Notes under the pieces: model-generated | Database searches by the model: none | Seen by the model: only the letters and a program-made list of their open reading frames with translations | What the model was told of the DNA's origin: nothing | Position numbers and translations under genes: made by a program | Shown here: positions 42,435 through 50,675 of the stretch, piece by piece | Layout: each line of letters starts with the position of its first letter | Position numbering within the stretch: the stretch's first letter is position 1 | NCBI RefSeq assembly: GCF_024757985.1 | Contig: NZ_CP103289.1 | Coordinates: forward strand, 4,650,001-4,714,000 | Direction: 5' to 3' | DNA length: 64,000 nt | Source: Cellulomonas sp. NS3 | Lineage (GTDB): Bacteria > Actinomycetota > Actinomycetes > Actinomycetales > Cellulomonadaceae

Positions 42435-42825
42435 ACCGGATTCCTCTCGCTGTCCCGCTGGGGTCCGGCGCTGCGGCGACCAGCTCCGTGGCGCCACGTC
42501 CCGGCCACGTCCCTGGCACCGGGCACCCGCACGTCGCTGTCGTTGCCGCATCACGGCGCCGCACCCGAACGCGTCCCCCGCGCTCCTACACCGGTGTAGG
42601 AAACCGTTATCGACGAGGGACGAACCTGTAACCCGAATGGGTGACACCGTAAGGACGGCTCCGGGACCCGTCAAGGCGACCACCCCGAGGAGCGGCGCGC
42701 AACGGCCGCGACAGCGCACGGCGATCGGGGCCCTCGACCGCGGCCAGAGCGCTCGGTTAGCGTGGATCCGCCGCCGTCACGGAACACCGACGGACCGAGC
42801 AACGACGCTCCGGGGGGCACCACCC
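42435..42825. promoter_or_regulatory. Divergent control region between two GH10 genes
   Basis: It holds the 18-base perfect palindrome TCCTACACCGGTGTAGGA at 42584-42601 and the element TAACCCGAATGGGTGA at 42629-42644, which is shared with the GH3 promoter. No further gene is visible. Both xylanase genes are probably switched from here. Confidence 0.65.
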
Positions 42826-44010
42826 ATGCGTATCCACACGTCCCGCTCCGGCCTGAGAAGGTCGCTCCTCGTCCTCGCCTTGATCCCCCTCCTGCTCGCC
42901 GGTGGCGCCGGCACGGCCGCCGCCACCGCGGAGGTCGAGGGCGGCGAGGACACCCGCTCGTCCCGCTGGGGACCGCACGACTGGCGGCTGCCGCTCCGCC
43001 TCGCCGCACCGTGGGACTTCCGGATCGGCACGGCCGTCGCCGGCGGCGGTCACCACGTCGACCAGCCCTACCCCGACCCGTTCCCCAACGACCGCGAGTA
43101 CCGCCGCATCCTGGCGCGGGAGTTCAGCTCCGTGTCGCCGGAGAACCAGATGAAGTGGGAGTTCATCCACCCGGGACCGGACACCTACAACTTCGGCCCG
43201 GCCGACGACATCGTGCGGTTCGCGCAGCGTCACTGGCAGGGCGTGCGCGGCCACACGCTGCTGTGGCACAGCCAGAACCCGGAGTGGCTCGAGCAGGGCG
43301 ACTTCTCGCCCGAGGAGCTGCGGGCCATCCTCAAGGACCACATCCAGACGGTCGTCGGCCGGTACCGCGGAGCGGTCTACCAGTGGGACGTCGCCAACGA
43401 GATCTTCGACGAGAACGGCGCGTACCGTTCCGAGGAGAACATCTGGATCCGCGAGCTCGGCCCGGAGATCGTGCTCGACGCGTTCCGCTGGGCGCACGAG
43501 GCGGACCCCCGGGCGCTGCTGTTCTTCAACGACTACGGCGTCGAGAGCGTGAACGCCAAGAGCGACGCGTACCACGCGCTGATCCAGGAGATGCAGGCGC
43601 AGGGCGTCCCGGTGCACGGCTTCTCGGTGCAGGGTCACCTCAGCCTGCGCTACGGGTTCCCGACGGACCTGCGGGCCAACCTGCAGCGGTTCGACGACCT
43701 GGGGGTCCAGACGGCGGTCACCGAGATCGACGTCCGTATGGACCTGCCGGAGGGCGGGCAGCCGACGGCCGAGCAGCTCGCGCAGCAGGCCTCGCACTAC
43801 GACCAGGCTCTCGAGGCCTGCCTCGCCGTCGAGGGCTGCCGGTCGTTCACCGTGTGGGGCTTCACCGACAGGTACTCCTGGGTGCCGGTGTTCTTCCCCA
43901 CCGAGGGCGCCGCGACGATCATGACCGGCGACTTCGAGCGCAAGCCGGCGTACTACGCGCTGCGCAGCACGCTCCTGGACGCGGCGTGGGGGTGGTGGCA
44001 CCACCGCTGA
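42826..44010 (+). CDS. Secreted GH10 endo-xylanase, single-domain
   Basis: A 394-residue xylanase: signal peptide (1-32), then one GH10 barrel. Features are ENQMKWEFIHP, TLLWHSQNPEW, acid/base Glu192 in WDVANEIF and nucleophile Glu301 in VTEIDVRM; GFTDRYSWVP closes the site. No binding module is present, so it probably works on soluble xylan or oligosaccharides beside the larger GH10. ATG 42826 has GGGGGGCACCACCC upstream. It is divergent from that gene and under shared control. Confidence 0.94.
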   Translation: MRIHTSRSGLRRSLLVLALIPLLLAGGAGTAAATAEVEGGEDTRSSRWGPHDWRLPLRLAAPWDFRIGTAVAGGGHHVDQPYPDPFPNDREYRRILAREFSSVSPENQMKWEFIHPGPDTYNFGPADDIVRFAQRHWQGVRGHTLLWHSQNPEWLEQGDFSPEELRAILKDHIQTVVGRYRGAVYQWDVANEIFDENGAYRSEENIWIRELGPEIVLDAFRWAHEADPRALLFFNDYGVESVNAKSDAYHALIQEMQAQGVPVHGFSVQGHLSLRYGFPTDLRANLQRFDDLGVQTAVTEIDVRMDLPEGGQPTAEQLAQQASHYDQALEACLAVEGCRSFTVWGFTDRYSWVPVFFPTEGAATIMTGDFERKPAYYALRSTLLDAAWGWWHHR

Positions 44011-44033
44011 CCGCTGATCCGTGCCTGACGCAG

Positions 44034-44078
44034 TTCGCGCGGCGGGCCGTCGTCGCGCAGGCCGCCCGGCGAACCGCG
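44034..44078. terminator. Imperfect hairpin after GH10 gene
   Basis: GTTCGC and GGCGAAC arms with GC-rich interior around 44034-44078 can form an imperfect stem 24 bases after the stop. It is weaker than the other terminators listed. Confidence 0.35.
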
Positions 44079-44228
44079 TGACGCGGGCCCCCGCCGCCGA
44101 CGTGCGCCCCCGCCGCGCCACTTTCGTGTCTGGTTTCTGTCCAGTGAGTAAGCCCGTCCCCTAGGCTGCCCGGCATGGTGACTCGATTCACCAGGACAAC
44201 CCACCTCAAAGGGGAGGACCGGATCCGC

Positions 44229-46145
44229 ATGACACCGCTCCGCGCACCATCCGCCGCCGGCGCCACCGCGCCCCGCACCCGACGACGGGTCACCACCGTC
44301 GTCGCCCTGGCCGCCGCCCTGTCGACCGGCGCCGCCGCGCAGGCCGCGCCCCCGGAGCGGCACGGCTCCACCACCGACCTCGGGCCGAACGTCGTCGTGT
44401 TCGACCCGAGCATGCCGGTGAGCGAGATCCAGGCGACGGTCGACGAGATCCACGCCCAGCAGGTCGACAACGAGATGGGCTCGGAGCGCTACGCGCTGCT
44501 GTTCGAGCCCGGCACGTACGGCACGGAGACCGAGCCGCTGCAGATGCAGGTCGGCTACTACACCGAGGTCGCCGGCCTCGGCGCCTCCCCGTCGGACGTG
44601 ACGATCAACGGGAAGATCGAGGTCTACAACCGTTGCCTCGAGGACGGCGGCACGAGCAACTGCCTCGCGCTGGTCAACTTCTGGCGCACGCTGGGCAACC
44701 TCACGCTGCAGATCGACGCCGCCGGACAGGACGGGTGCCGCGCGTCGGCGAACTTCTGGGCCGTCTCGCAGGCCGTGTCGATGCGCCGCGTCGCCGTGAC
44801 CGGCGGCAACCTGTCGCTGCAGGACTACTGCACGGCCGGCCCGCAGTACGGCTCGGGCGGCTACATCGCCGACTCGTCGACCGAGTTCGTCGTCAGCGGC
44901 TCGCAGCAGCAGTGGCTCACGCGCAACAGCAGCGTGACCGGCTGGTCGAACGGCGTGTGGAACCAGGTGTTCTCCGGCGTCGAGGGTGCGCCCGACGACG
45001 CCGGCTTCCCCACCCCGCCGTACACGACGCTCGACACCACGCCCGTGAGCCGGGAGAAGCCGTACCTCGTGGTCGACGCACGCGGGCGGTACAGCGTGCG
45101 CGTCCCGTCGGCGCAGCGGGACACCCGCGGGGTCTCGTGGGCCGACGGCACCGCGCCGGGTCGCACGATCCCCCTGCGCGACTTCTACGTGGCCCGGCCG
45201 TCCGACTCCGCCCGGACCATCAACAGCCAGCTCGCGCGGGGCAAGCACCTCCTGCTCACGCCGGGCGTCTACTCGATCGACCGCGGACTCACCGTCAAGC
45301 GCGCCGACACCGTGGTGCTCGGCCTCGGCCACGCGACCCTCACCGCCGTCGGCGGCGCCGTGCCGCTCACGGTCGCGGACGTGCCCGGCGTCGTCATCGC
45401 CGGCGTGTCGATCGACGCCGGCACGGTCAGCTCCCCGGCGCTGCTCCGCGTCGGCAGCGAGCGCGGCTACGGTCACCACCGCCGCGGCGGGCACCACGGA
45501 AGCCACCAGCAGGCGAAGAACCCGACGACGCTCAGCGACGTCTACCTGCGCGTCGGCGGCCCGCACGTCGGCAAGGCCGAGGTCGCGCTCGAGGTCAACA
45601 GCGACCACGTGCTCATCGACCACGCGTGGGTCTGGCGCGCCGACCACGGCGCGGAGGGCTTCAGCGGCGACACCGAGCGCTGGAACACCAACACCGGCCG
45701 CAACGGCGTCGTGGTGAACGGCGACCACGTGACCGCGACGGGGCTCTTCGTCGAGCACTTCCAGGAGTACAACACCATCTGGAACGGCGAGGACGGCACC
45801 ACGGTGCTGTACCAGAACGAGCTGCCGTACGACCCGCCCACGCAGGCCGACTGGCAGCACGACGACGTGCTGGGCTGGGCCGGGTACAAGGTCGCCGACG
45901 ACGTCACGACCCACCAGCTGTACGGCGGCGGCGTGTACGTCTTCAACCAGAACAACCCGTCGATCCGCACGACCAACGGGTTCGAGGTCCCCGAGACCCC
46001 CGGCGTGCGCCTGCACCACATCATGACCGTCAACCTCAGCGCCGGGACGATCGACCACGTCGTCAACGGCATCGGCGAGGCGGCGACGTCCGAGGAGGGT
46101 CACATCGGGGTCCCGGTCTACGTGAACGACTACCCGCTGCCGTAG
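44229..46145 (+). CDS. Secreted right-handed beta-helix (pectin-lyase-like) protein
   Basis: A 638-residue secreted protein. The signal peptide (residues 1-36 or so) precedes a long region with beta-helix character (PGTYGTETEPLQMQVGYYTE, ITVNGK-like turns, GVVVNGDHVTATGLFVEHFQ). It resembles GH55-like and other pectin-lyase-fold proteins; I could not place it in a CAZy family with confidence. A His/Gly-rich loop (GHHRRGGHHGSHQQ) is unusual. ATG 44229 gives a good signal peptide and has GGGGAGG upstream; ATG 44175 is possible but would add 18 polar residues. A polysaccharide lyase or hydrolase role is inferred from context. Confidence 0.78.
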   Translation: MTPLRAPSAAGATAPRTRRRVTTVVALAAALSTGAAAQAAPPERHGSTTDLGPNVVVFDPSMPVSEIQATVDEIHAQQVDNEMGSERYALLFEPGTYGTETEPLQMQVGYYTEVAGLGASPSDVTINGKIEVYNRCLEDGGTSNCLALVNFWRTLGNLTLQIDAAGQDGCRASANFWAVSQAVSMRRVAVTGGNLSLQDYCTAGPQYGSGGYIADSSTEFVVSGSQQQWLTRNSSVTGWSNGVWNQVFSGVEGAPDDAGFPTPPYTTLDTTPVSREKPYLVVDARGRYSVRVPSAQRDTRGVSWADGTAPGRTIPLRDFYVARPSDSARTINSQLARGKHLLLTPGVYSIDRGLTVKRADTVVLGLGHATLTAVGGAVPLTVADVPGVVIAGVSIDAGTVSSPALLRVGSERGYGHHRRGGHHGSHQQAKNPTTLSDVYLRVGGPHVGKAEVALEVNSDHVLIDHAWVWRADHGAEGFSGDTERWNTNTGRNGVVVNGDHVTATGLFVEHFQEYNTIWNGEDGTTVLYQNELPYDPPTQADWQHDDVLGWAGYKVADDVTTHQLYGGGVYVFNQNNPSIRTTNGFEVPETPGVRLHHIMTVNLSAGTIDHVVNGIGEAATSEEGHIGVPVYVNDYPLP

Positions 46146-46207
46146 CGCGGCGGTCACTACGACGGGTGCACGTCCCCCGGGGACGGCGCGCTCGGCGGTC
46201 CGGTACG

Positions 46208-46244
46208 GCCGATGGGGTCGGGGCGCTGCTCCGGCCCCATCGGC
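46208..46244. terminator. Hairpin after beta-helix gene
   Basis: GCCGATGGGG (46208-46217) pairs perfectly with CCCCATCGGC (46235-46244). It lies about 60 bases after the stop. Confidence 0.7.
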
Positions 46245-46383
46245 GTGCGCCGCCTGGGCGGGGTCGCCGGTCGGGTCGCGCACTCGCTCCGGGGGCCATG
46301 CCCTGGGTGGGCGATGGCCACCCTGAATCGTTTTGTACGCGTGGCTGGTTGGGGTCCCCGTGCCACAGTGTCGTTCTCGCGGA

Positions 46384-46397
46384 TGTTAACGCTCACA
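46384..46397 (+). promoter_or_regulatory. LacI-type half-palindrome upstream of GH43 gene
   Basis: TGTTAACGCTCACA resembles the CG-centred TGTTAGCGCTAACA operators of arabinose/xylose LacI regulators, matching in four of six paired positions. It lies 60-75 bases ahead of the GH43 start. The rest of 46146-46457 holds the terminator and nothing coding. Confidence 0.45.
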
Positions 46398-46457
46398 CCG
46401 GCAGGGCTCGGTCGGGCGGCACGCATCCGCACCGCGCAGCCGCAGCAGGAGAGAGCG

Positions 46458-48677
46458 ATGACCGACGACGACGTCGACACGCAGGACGGGCCGAGGAGCG
46501 CCGGGGCCCGGCCGGGACCGCCCGCACCGGGACCACGCGCACCGCACCCGCCCGCACCGGCTGCGGGCGGCTCTCTGCCTCGTGCTGAGCCTGGCCGCCT
46601 CCGGCGCGGTCGCGGTCGCCGCAGCGCCGGCCGCCCCCGCCGCGACGCCGGACACGACCGCGACCTACGTCCTCGTCAACCGCAACAGCGGCAAGGCGCT
46701 CGACGTGTACGACTTCGCGACCAGCGACGGAGCCCGGATCACCCAGTGGACCCGCGGTGACGGCGTCAACCAGCGCTGGCAGCTCGTGAGCTCGGGCGAC
46801 GGGTACTACCGGATCCGGTCCCAGCACTCCGGCAAGGTCCTCGACGTCTCGGGCCGGTCGCTGGCCGACGGCGGCCCGGTCGTGCAGTGGACCGACACGA
46901 ACGGCACGAACCAGCAGTGGCGGCTCCAGGACACCACCGACGGGTACGTCGCGCTGATCAACCGCCACAGCGGCAAGGCGCTCGAGGTCCAGGGCGCGTC
47001 CACGGCAGACGGGGGGAACGTCGTGCAGTACAGCAGCTGGAACGGGACCAACCAGCAGTGGCTCCTCGCCCGCGTCGGCGGCGGGACGCCCACCCCCACC
47101 ACGCCCCCGACGGGGACCTTCACGAACCCCGTCGTCTGGCAGGACTTCGCCGACGGCGACATCGTCCGCGTCGGCGACGCGTACTACTACTCGGCGTCGA
47201 CCATGCACTACTCGCCCGGCGCGCCGATCCTGCGGTCCTACAACCTGGTGGACTGGGAGTACGCCGGCCACTCGGTGCCGCGGCTCGACTTCGACGACGC
47301 CGGGTACGACCTCACGGCGGGCGCAAGTACGTCAAGGGCATCTGGGCGTCCACGCTGGGCTACCGCCCGAGCAACCGCACGTACTACTGGATCGGCTGCA
47401 CGGAGTTCAACCGCACGTACGTCTACACGGCGTCGGCGGTCGACGGGACGTGGACCAAGAAGGCGCGGCTCCACCAGTGCTACTACGACGCCGGCCTGCT
47501 GGTCGACACCGACGACACGATGTACGTCGCGTACGGCAACGGCACGATCAGCGTCGCGCAGCTCAACGCCGACGGCACCGCGCAGGTGCGGGCGCAGCCC
47601 GTCTTCCAGACCCCGGCGAGCGTCGGTACCCTCGAAGGCGCCCGGTTCTACAAGCGCGGCGGCTACTACTACATCTGGCTCACCCGGCCGGCGAACGGCC
47701 AGTACGTGCTGCGCTCGACCTCCCCGTTCGGGCCCTACGAGATGCGTCAGGTGCTGCTCGACCTGCCCGGCCCGATCCCCGGCGGCGGGGTGCCGCACCA
47801 GGGCGGCCTGGTCCAGACGCAGGCCGGCGACTGGTGGTACATGGCGTTCACCGACGCGTACCCCGGCGGTCGGGTGCCGACGCTCGCGCCGATCGGCTGG
47901 AGCGCCGACGGCTGGCCGACCGTGCAGACCGTGAACGGCCGGTGGGGCGCCACGTACCCGCGGCCGAACATCCCCACCACCAGGACGGTCGCCCCGATGA
48001 CCGGCCGCGACACGTTCACCGGTCCGGCGCTCGGCCACCGGTGGGAGTGGAACCACAACCCCGACACGAGCCGGTTCAGCGTCGGGAACGGGCTGCGGCT
48101 GCAGACGGCCACGGTGACGAACGACCTGTACGCCGCGCGCAACACCCTCACGCACCGCATCCAGGGCCCGTCGTCGACGGCGACGATCGAGCTCGACCAC
48201 TCCGCCATGGCCGACGGTGACCGGTCCGGCCTCGCGCTGCTGCGGCAGTCGTCGGCCTGGATCGGGGTGGTCCGGGCCAACGGCGCCACGCGCGTCGTGA
48301 TGACCGACGGGCTCTCCATGAACAGCTCGTGGGCGACGACCGCGACCGGGGTCGAGCGCGCGTCGGCCGCCCTCTCCGGCGGGCGGGTGTGGCTGCGCGC
48401 GACGGCGGACATCCGGCCCGGCTCCGGGCGCACGGCGACGTTCTCCTACAGCACCGACGGGACGACGTTCGTCCCGCTGGGGCCCGGGACACGGGTGCAG
48501 CTCTGGGACTGCAACGGCGGGACGAACCAGCAGTGGACGGTGCAGGGCGACGGGACGATCCGGGGCGTGCGGTCCGGGCTGTGCCTCGACGTCGACCGCA
48601 ACCTCACGGCGAACAGCACCGCGGTGCTGCTGTGGCACTGCACGGGAGCGGCCCACCAGGTCTGGTCGCGACGGTAG
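46458..48677 (+). pseudogene. GH43 arabinanase/xylosidase with ricin modules, broken by frameshifts
   Basis: A secreted family-43 glycosidase in pieces. ATG 46458 has a strong GGAGA site, but its frame must change before about 46560 to reach the signal peptide RLRAALCLVLSLAASG. A full ricin-type lectin follows (QW repeats), then a Pro/Thr linker and GH43 blades starting TNPVVWQDFADGDIVRV. At 47313-47320 the frame shifts again (YDLT to GGRKYVKGIW). Later come a GH43 C-terminal module and half a ricin domain, joined in frame at LGPG-TRVQLWDC, where both domains lack their junction parts. Likely inactive in the written sequence; sequencing error is possible for the frameshifts. Confidence 0.7.
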
Positions 48678-48681
48678 GGCC

Positions 48682-48712
48682 GAGCCGCGCACCGCGTGCC
48701 GGTGCGCGGCTC
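48682..48712. terminator. Bidirectional hairpin after GH43 gene
   Basis: GAGCCGCGCACC (48682-48693) pairs with GGTGCGCGGCTC (48701-48712), with a 7-base loop and CCCCTTA on one side. It separates the convergent GH43 and regulator genes. Confidence 0.78.
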
Positions 48713-48717
48713 CCCCC

Positions 48718-49506
48718 TTACCTGGCCGTGGCGGCGTCCCCGGGCGGGCTCGGCTCCGGGTTCCCTGCACCGAGCGGGTCGGCGTCAGCGGGTGGCGCCG
48801 CGCCGGCCGAGAGGAGGTCCCGTGCCTGCTCGGCGGCGTGGGCGATGCGCTCGCCGACGAAGTCCATGAACCGGGCCATGTTCTCCAGCCGGACGCCGGC
48901 CGGGGTGTCCCGCCCGAGGAGGCGGACGCCCTGCCGTGCGGTGTCGGCGATCTGGGCGTTGGACCGCGCCGCGGCGATCATCGCCTGGTACCAGACGTCC
49001 CCGTCGGCGACGTACCGCTCGCGGCGGCCCTCGGCGCGCTGCCGGACGACGAGGCCCTGGCTCTCCAGGAGGGCGATCGCCTTGGAGACCGACGCCGGGC
49101 TGACGTGGACGCGCTCGACGAGCTGCGCCGCAGTGAGGCTGCCCGCGTCAGTCGTGTAGAGGCAGGTCAGCACCCCCGCCGCGATGCGCGGCAGCCCCGA
49201 CTGCATGAACAGCGTGGTGAACGTCTCCTCGTACTCGCGCACGGCTGCCGCGTCACGGCCGTGGGCCTGCGCGGGCGTGCGTGACCGGCCGGGCGGCACC
49301 TGCCGGCGCTGTCGGGCGCGGCGTTCGGTGGCGCGGTGGGCGAGGTCGGCGCGGTAGGCGGTCGGCCCCCCGTTGCGCAGGACCTCGCGCGTGATGGTGG
49401 AGGTCGGACGACCCAGCCGGCGCGCGATCTCCGCGTAGGGGAGGTCGCCGGACACGCCAAGAGCGATCTGCTGGCGTTCCTGCTGCGTGAGCCTGCCACC
49501 CGGCAC
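48718..49506 (-). CDS. Regulator with IS30-like HTH fused to MarR/GbsR-like domain
   Basis: A 262-residue DNA-binding protein with two HTH regions. Residues 1-70 look like the helix-turn-helix of IS30-family transposases (TQQERQQIALGVSGDLPYAE, LGRPTSTITREV, then YRADLAHRATERRARQRR). Residues 90-200 form a MarR/GbsR-like winged helix (VSPASVSKAIALLESQGLVV, RQRAEGRRERYV). No transposase catalytic core is present, so it is a regulator, not an IS. GTG 49506 has AGGAGG five bases upstream. It is divergent from a DUF4097 gene and probably controls it. Confidence 0.87.
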   Translation of the reverse strand: MPGGRLTQQERQQIALGVSGDLPYAEIARRLGRPTSTITREVLRNGGPTAYRADLAHRATERRARQRRQVPPGRSRTPAQAHGRDAAAVREYEETFTTLFMQSGLPRIAAGVLTCLYTTDAGSLTAAQLVERVHVSPASVSKAIALLESQGLVVRQRAEGRRERYVADGDVWYQAMIAAARSNAQIADTARQGVRLLGRDTPAGVRLENMARFMDFVGERIAHAAEQARDLLSAGAAPPADADPLGAGNPEPSPPGDAATAR

Positions 49507-49735
49507 GTGATCCTCCTCGGCTGCGAGCGTGCGCCCACCTTAGCGTTCACCCGCATCAGATGCAACGTTCTGGCACGCCGGCGTTGCGTTGATTTCGAGA
49601 CAGTTGCAACGATATGTAGGCTCTCACCTGCAGCATCGGTGTGTCGGTGCAACTCGGAGTCTTGCCCTGCAGGTGAACGCACCGTAGCGTTTCCGGTGTC
49701 AGAAAGATTCGATCCCAGTCCAGGAGCTGATCCCG
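49507..49735. promoter_or_regulatory. Control region with GTTGCAAC and long inverted repeat
   Basis: Contains GTTGCAAC (49603-49610), the pair GCAACG/CGTTGC (49562-49567 and 49582-49587), a GTGCAAC (49647-49653), and the perfect 10-base inverted repeat TCACCTGCAG (49624-49633) / CTGCAGGTGA (49667-49676). These are likely binding sites for the divergent regulator. Confidence 0.6.
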
Positions 49736-50398
49736 ATGCAGACCTTCGCCACCCCGACCACCCTCTCCCTGACCCTCGACGTCCCTGCCGGCCGGGTGAC
49801 GCTGATCGCCACGGACCGCGCCGACGCCACGGTCCAGGTCCTTCCCGCGGACGCCTCGAAGAAGCGCGACGTGACCGCCGCGGAGCAGACCGAGGTCGAG
49901 CTCACCGACGGTGCCCTGCGGATCACGACCCCCGTGAAGCACCAGGCGATCGGCCCGTCCGGCGCCGTCGACGTGACCGTCCAGCTCCCCGCCGGCTCCC
50001 ACGTCGAGTCGAGGGACGGCGCCGAGCTCCGCGGTGTCGGCCGGCTCGGAGACGTCCGGGTCACCCGCTCATACGGCGCCATCACGCTCGACGAGGCCGA
50101 GAGCGTCCACCTCGCGGCCCTGACCGGCGACATCTCGGTCGGCCGCCTCACCGGCCCTGCCGAGATCAGCACCGCGAAGGGCGACATCCGCATCGCGGAG
50201 GCCGAGCGCGGCACGCTCGTGCTGAGCACGCAGCTCGGCGACGTGTCGGTCGGTGTCGCCGCGGGGGTCACCGCCTCCCTGGACGCCGGCACCGCGCACG
50301 GACGGGTGCGCAACGCGCTCACGAGCACGGGCGGGGCCCCGGCGCTGGAGATCCACGCGACCACCGCCTCCGGGGACGTCGCTGCGCACAGCGTGTGA
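49736..50398 (+). CDS. DUF4097-family beta-strand repeat protein
   Basis: A 220-residue protein made of short beta repeats (LDVPAGRVTLIATDRADATV, VESRDGAELRGVGRLGDVRV, ISTAKGDIRIAEAERGTLVL) typical of DUF4097/putative adhesin domains. No signal peptide is present. Function unknown. The DUF4097 gene next to a MarR/GbsR-like regulator is a recurrent actinobacterial arrangement as far as I know. ATG 49736 follows AGGAGCTGATCCCG. Confidence 0.87.
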   Translation: MQTFATPTTLSLTLDVPAGRVTLIATDRADATVQVLPADASKKRDVTAAEQTEVELTDGALRITTPVKHQAIGPSGAVDVTVQLPAGSHVESRDGAELRGVGRLGDVRVTRSYGAITLDEAESVHLAALTGDISVGRLTGPAEISTAKGDIRIAEAERGTLVLSTQLGDVSVGVAAGVTASLDAGTAHGRVRNALTSTGGAPALEIHATTASGDVAAHSV

Positions 50399-50675
50399 GG
50401 ACGGCTCCGCCGACCGCGACCCCGACCTGGTCGCGGCGGCAGCGCGAGCGCGGGGCCCGCGGACGGGGTACGGGCCGGTCCCAGCCGGCTGCCTCGGGCG
50501 TGCCCCGCGAGCCCGGCACGGGCCGGCTCCGGGTCCCGGTCGACCGGGTCGCCCGGGGTGGGTGTGCCCGTTCAGGCGCCCGACGTGCCCGAACGTGCGC
50601 GGGACGCGGGCACGGGAGCGGGAGGCACGCGGACGACAATCGAGGGGACGAGCAGCACTCACCGAGGAGGCGTGC

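Noticed and set aside
48718-49506. IS30 transposase candidate
   Set aside because: Only the helix-turn-helix resembles IS30; there is no DDE catalytic domain, and the rest is a MarR/GbsR-like domain. No terminal inverted repeats were seen.
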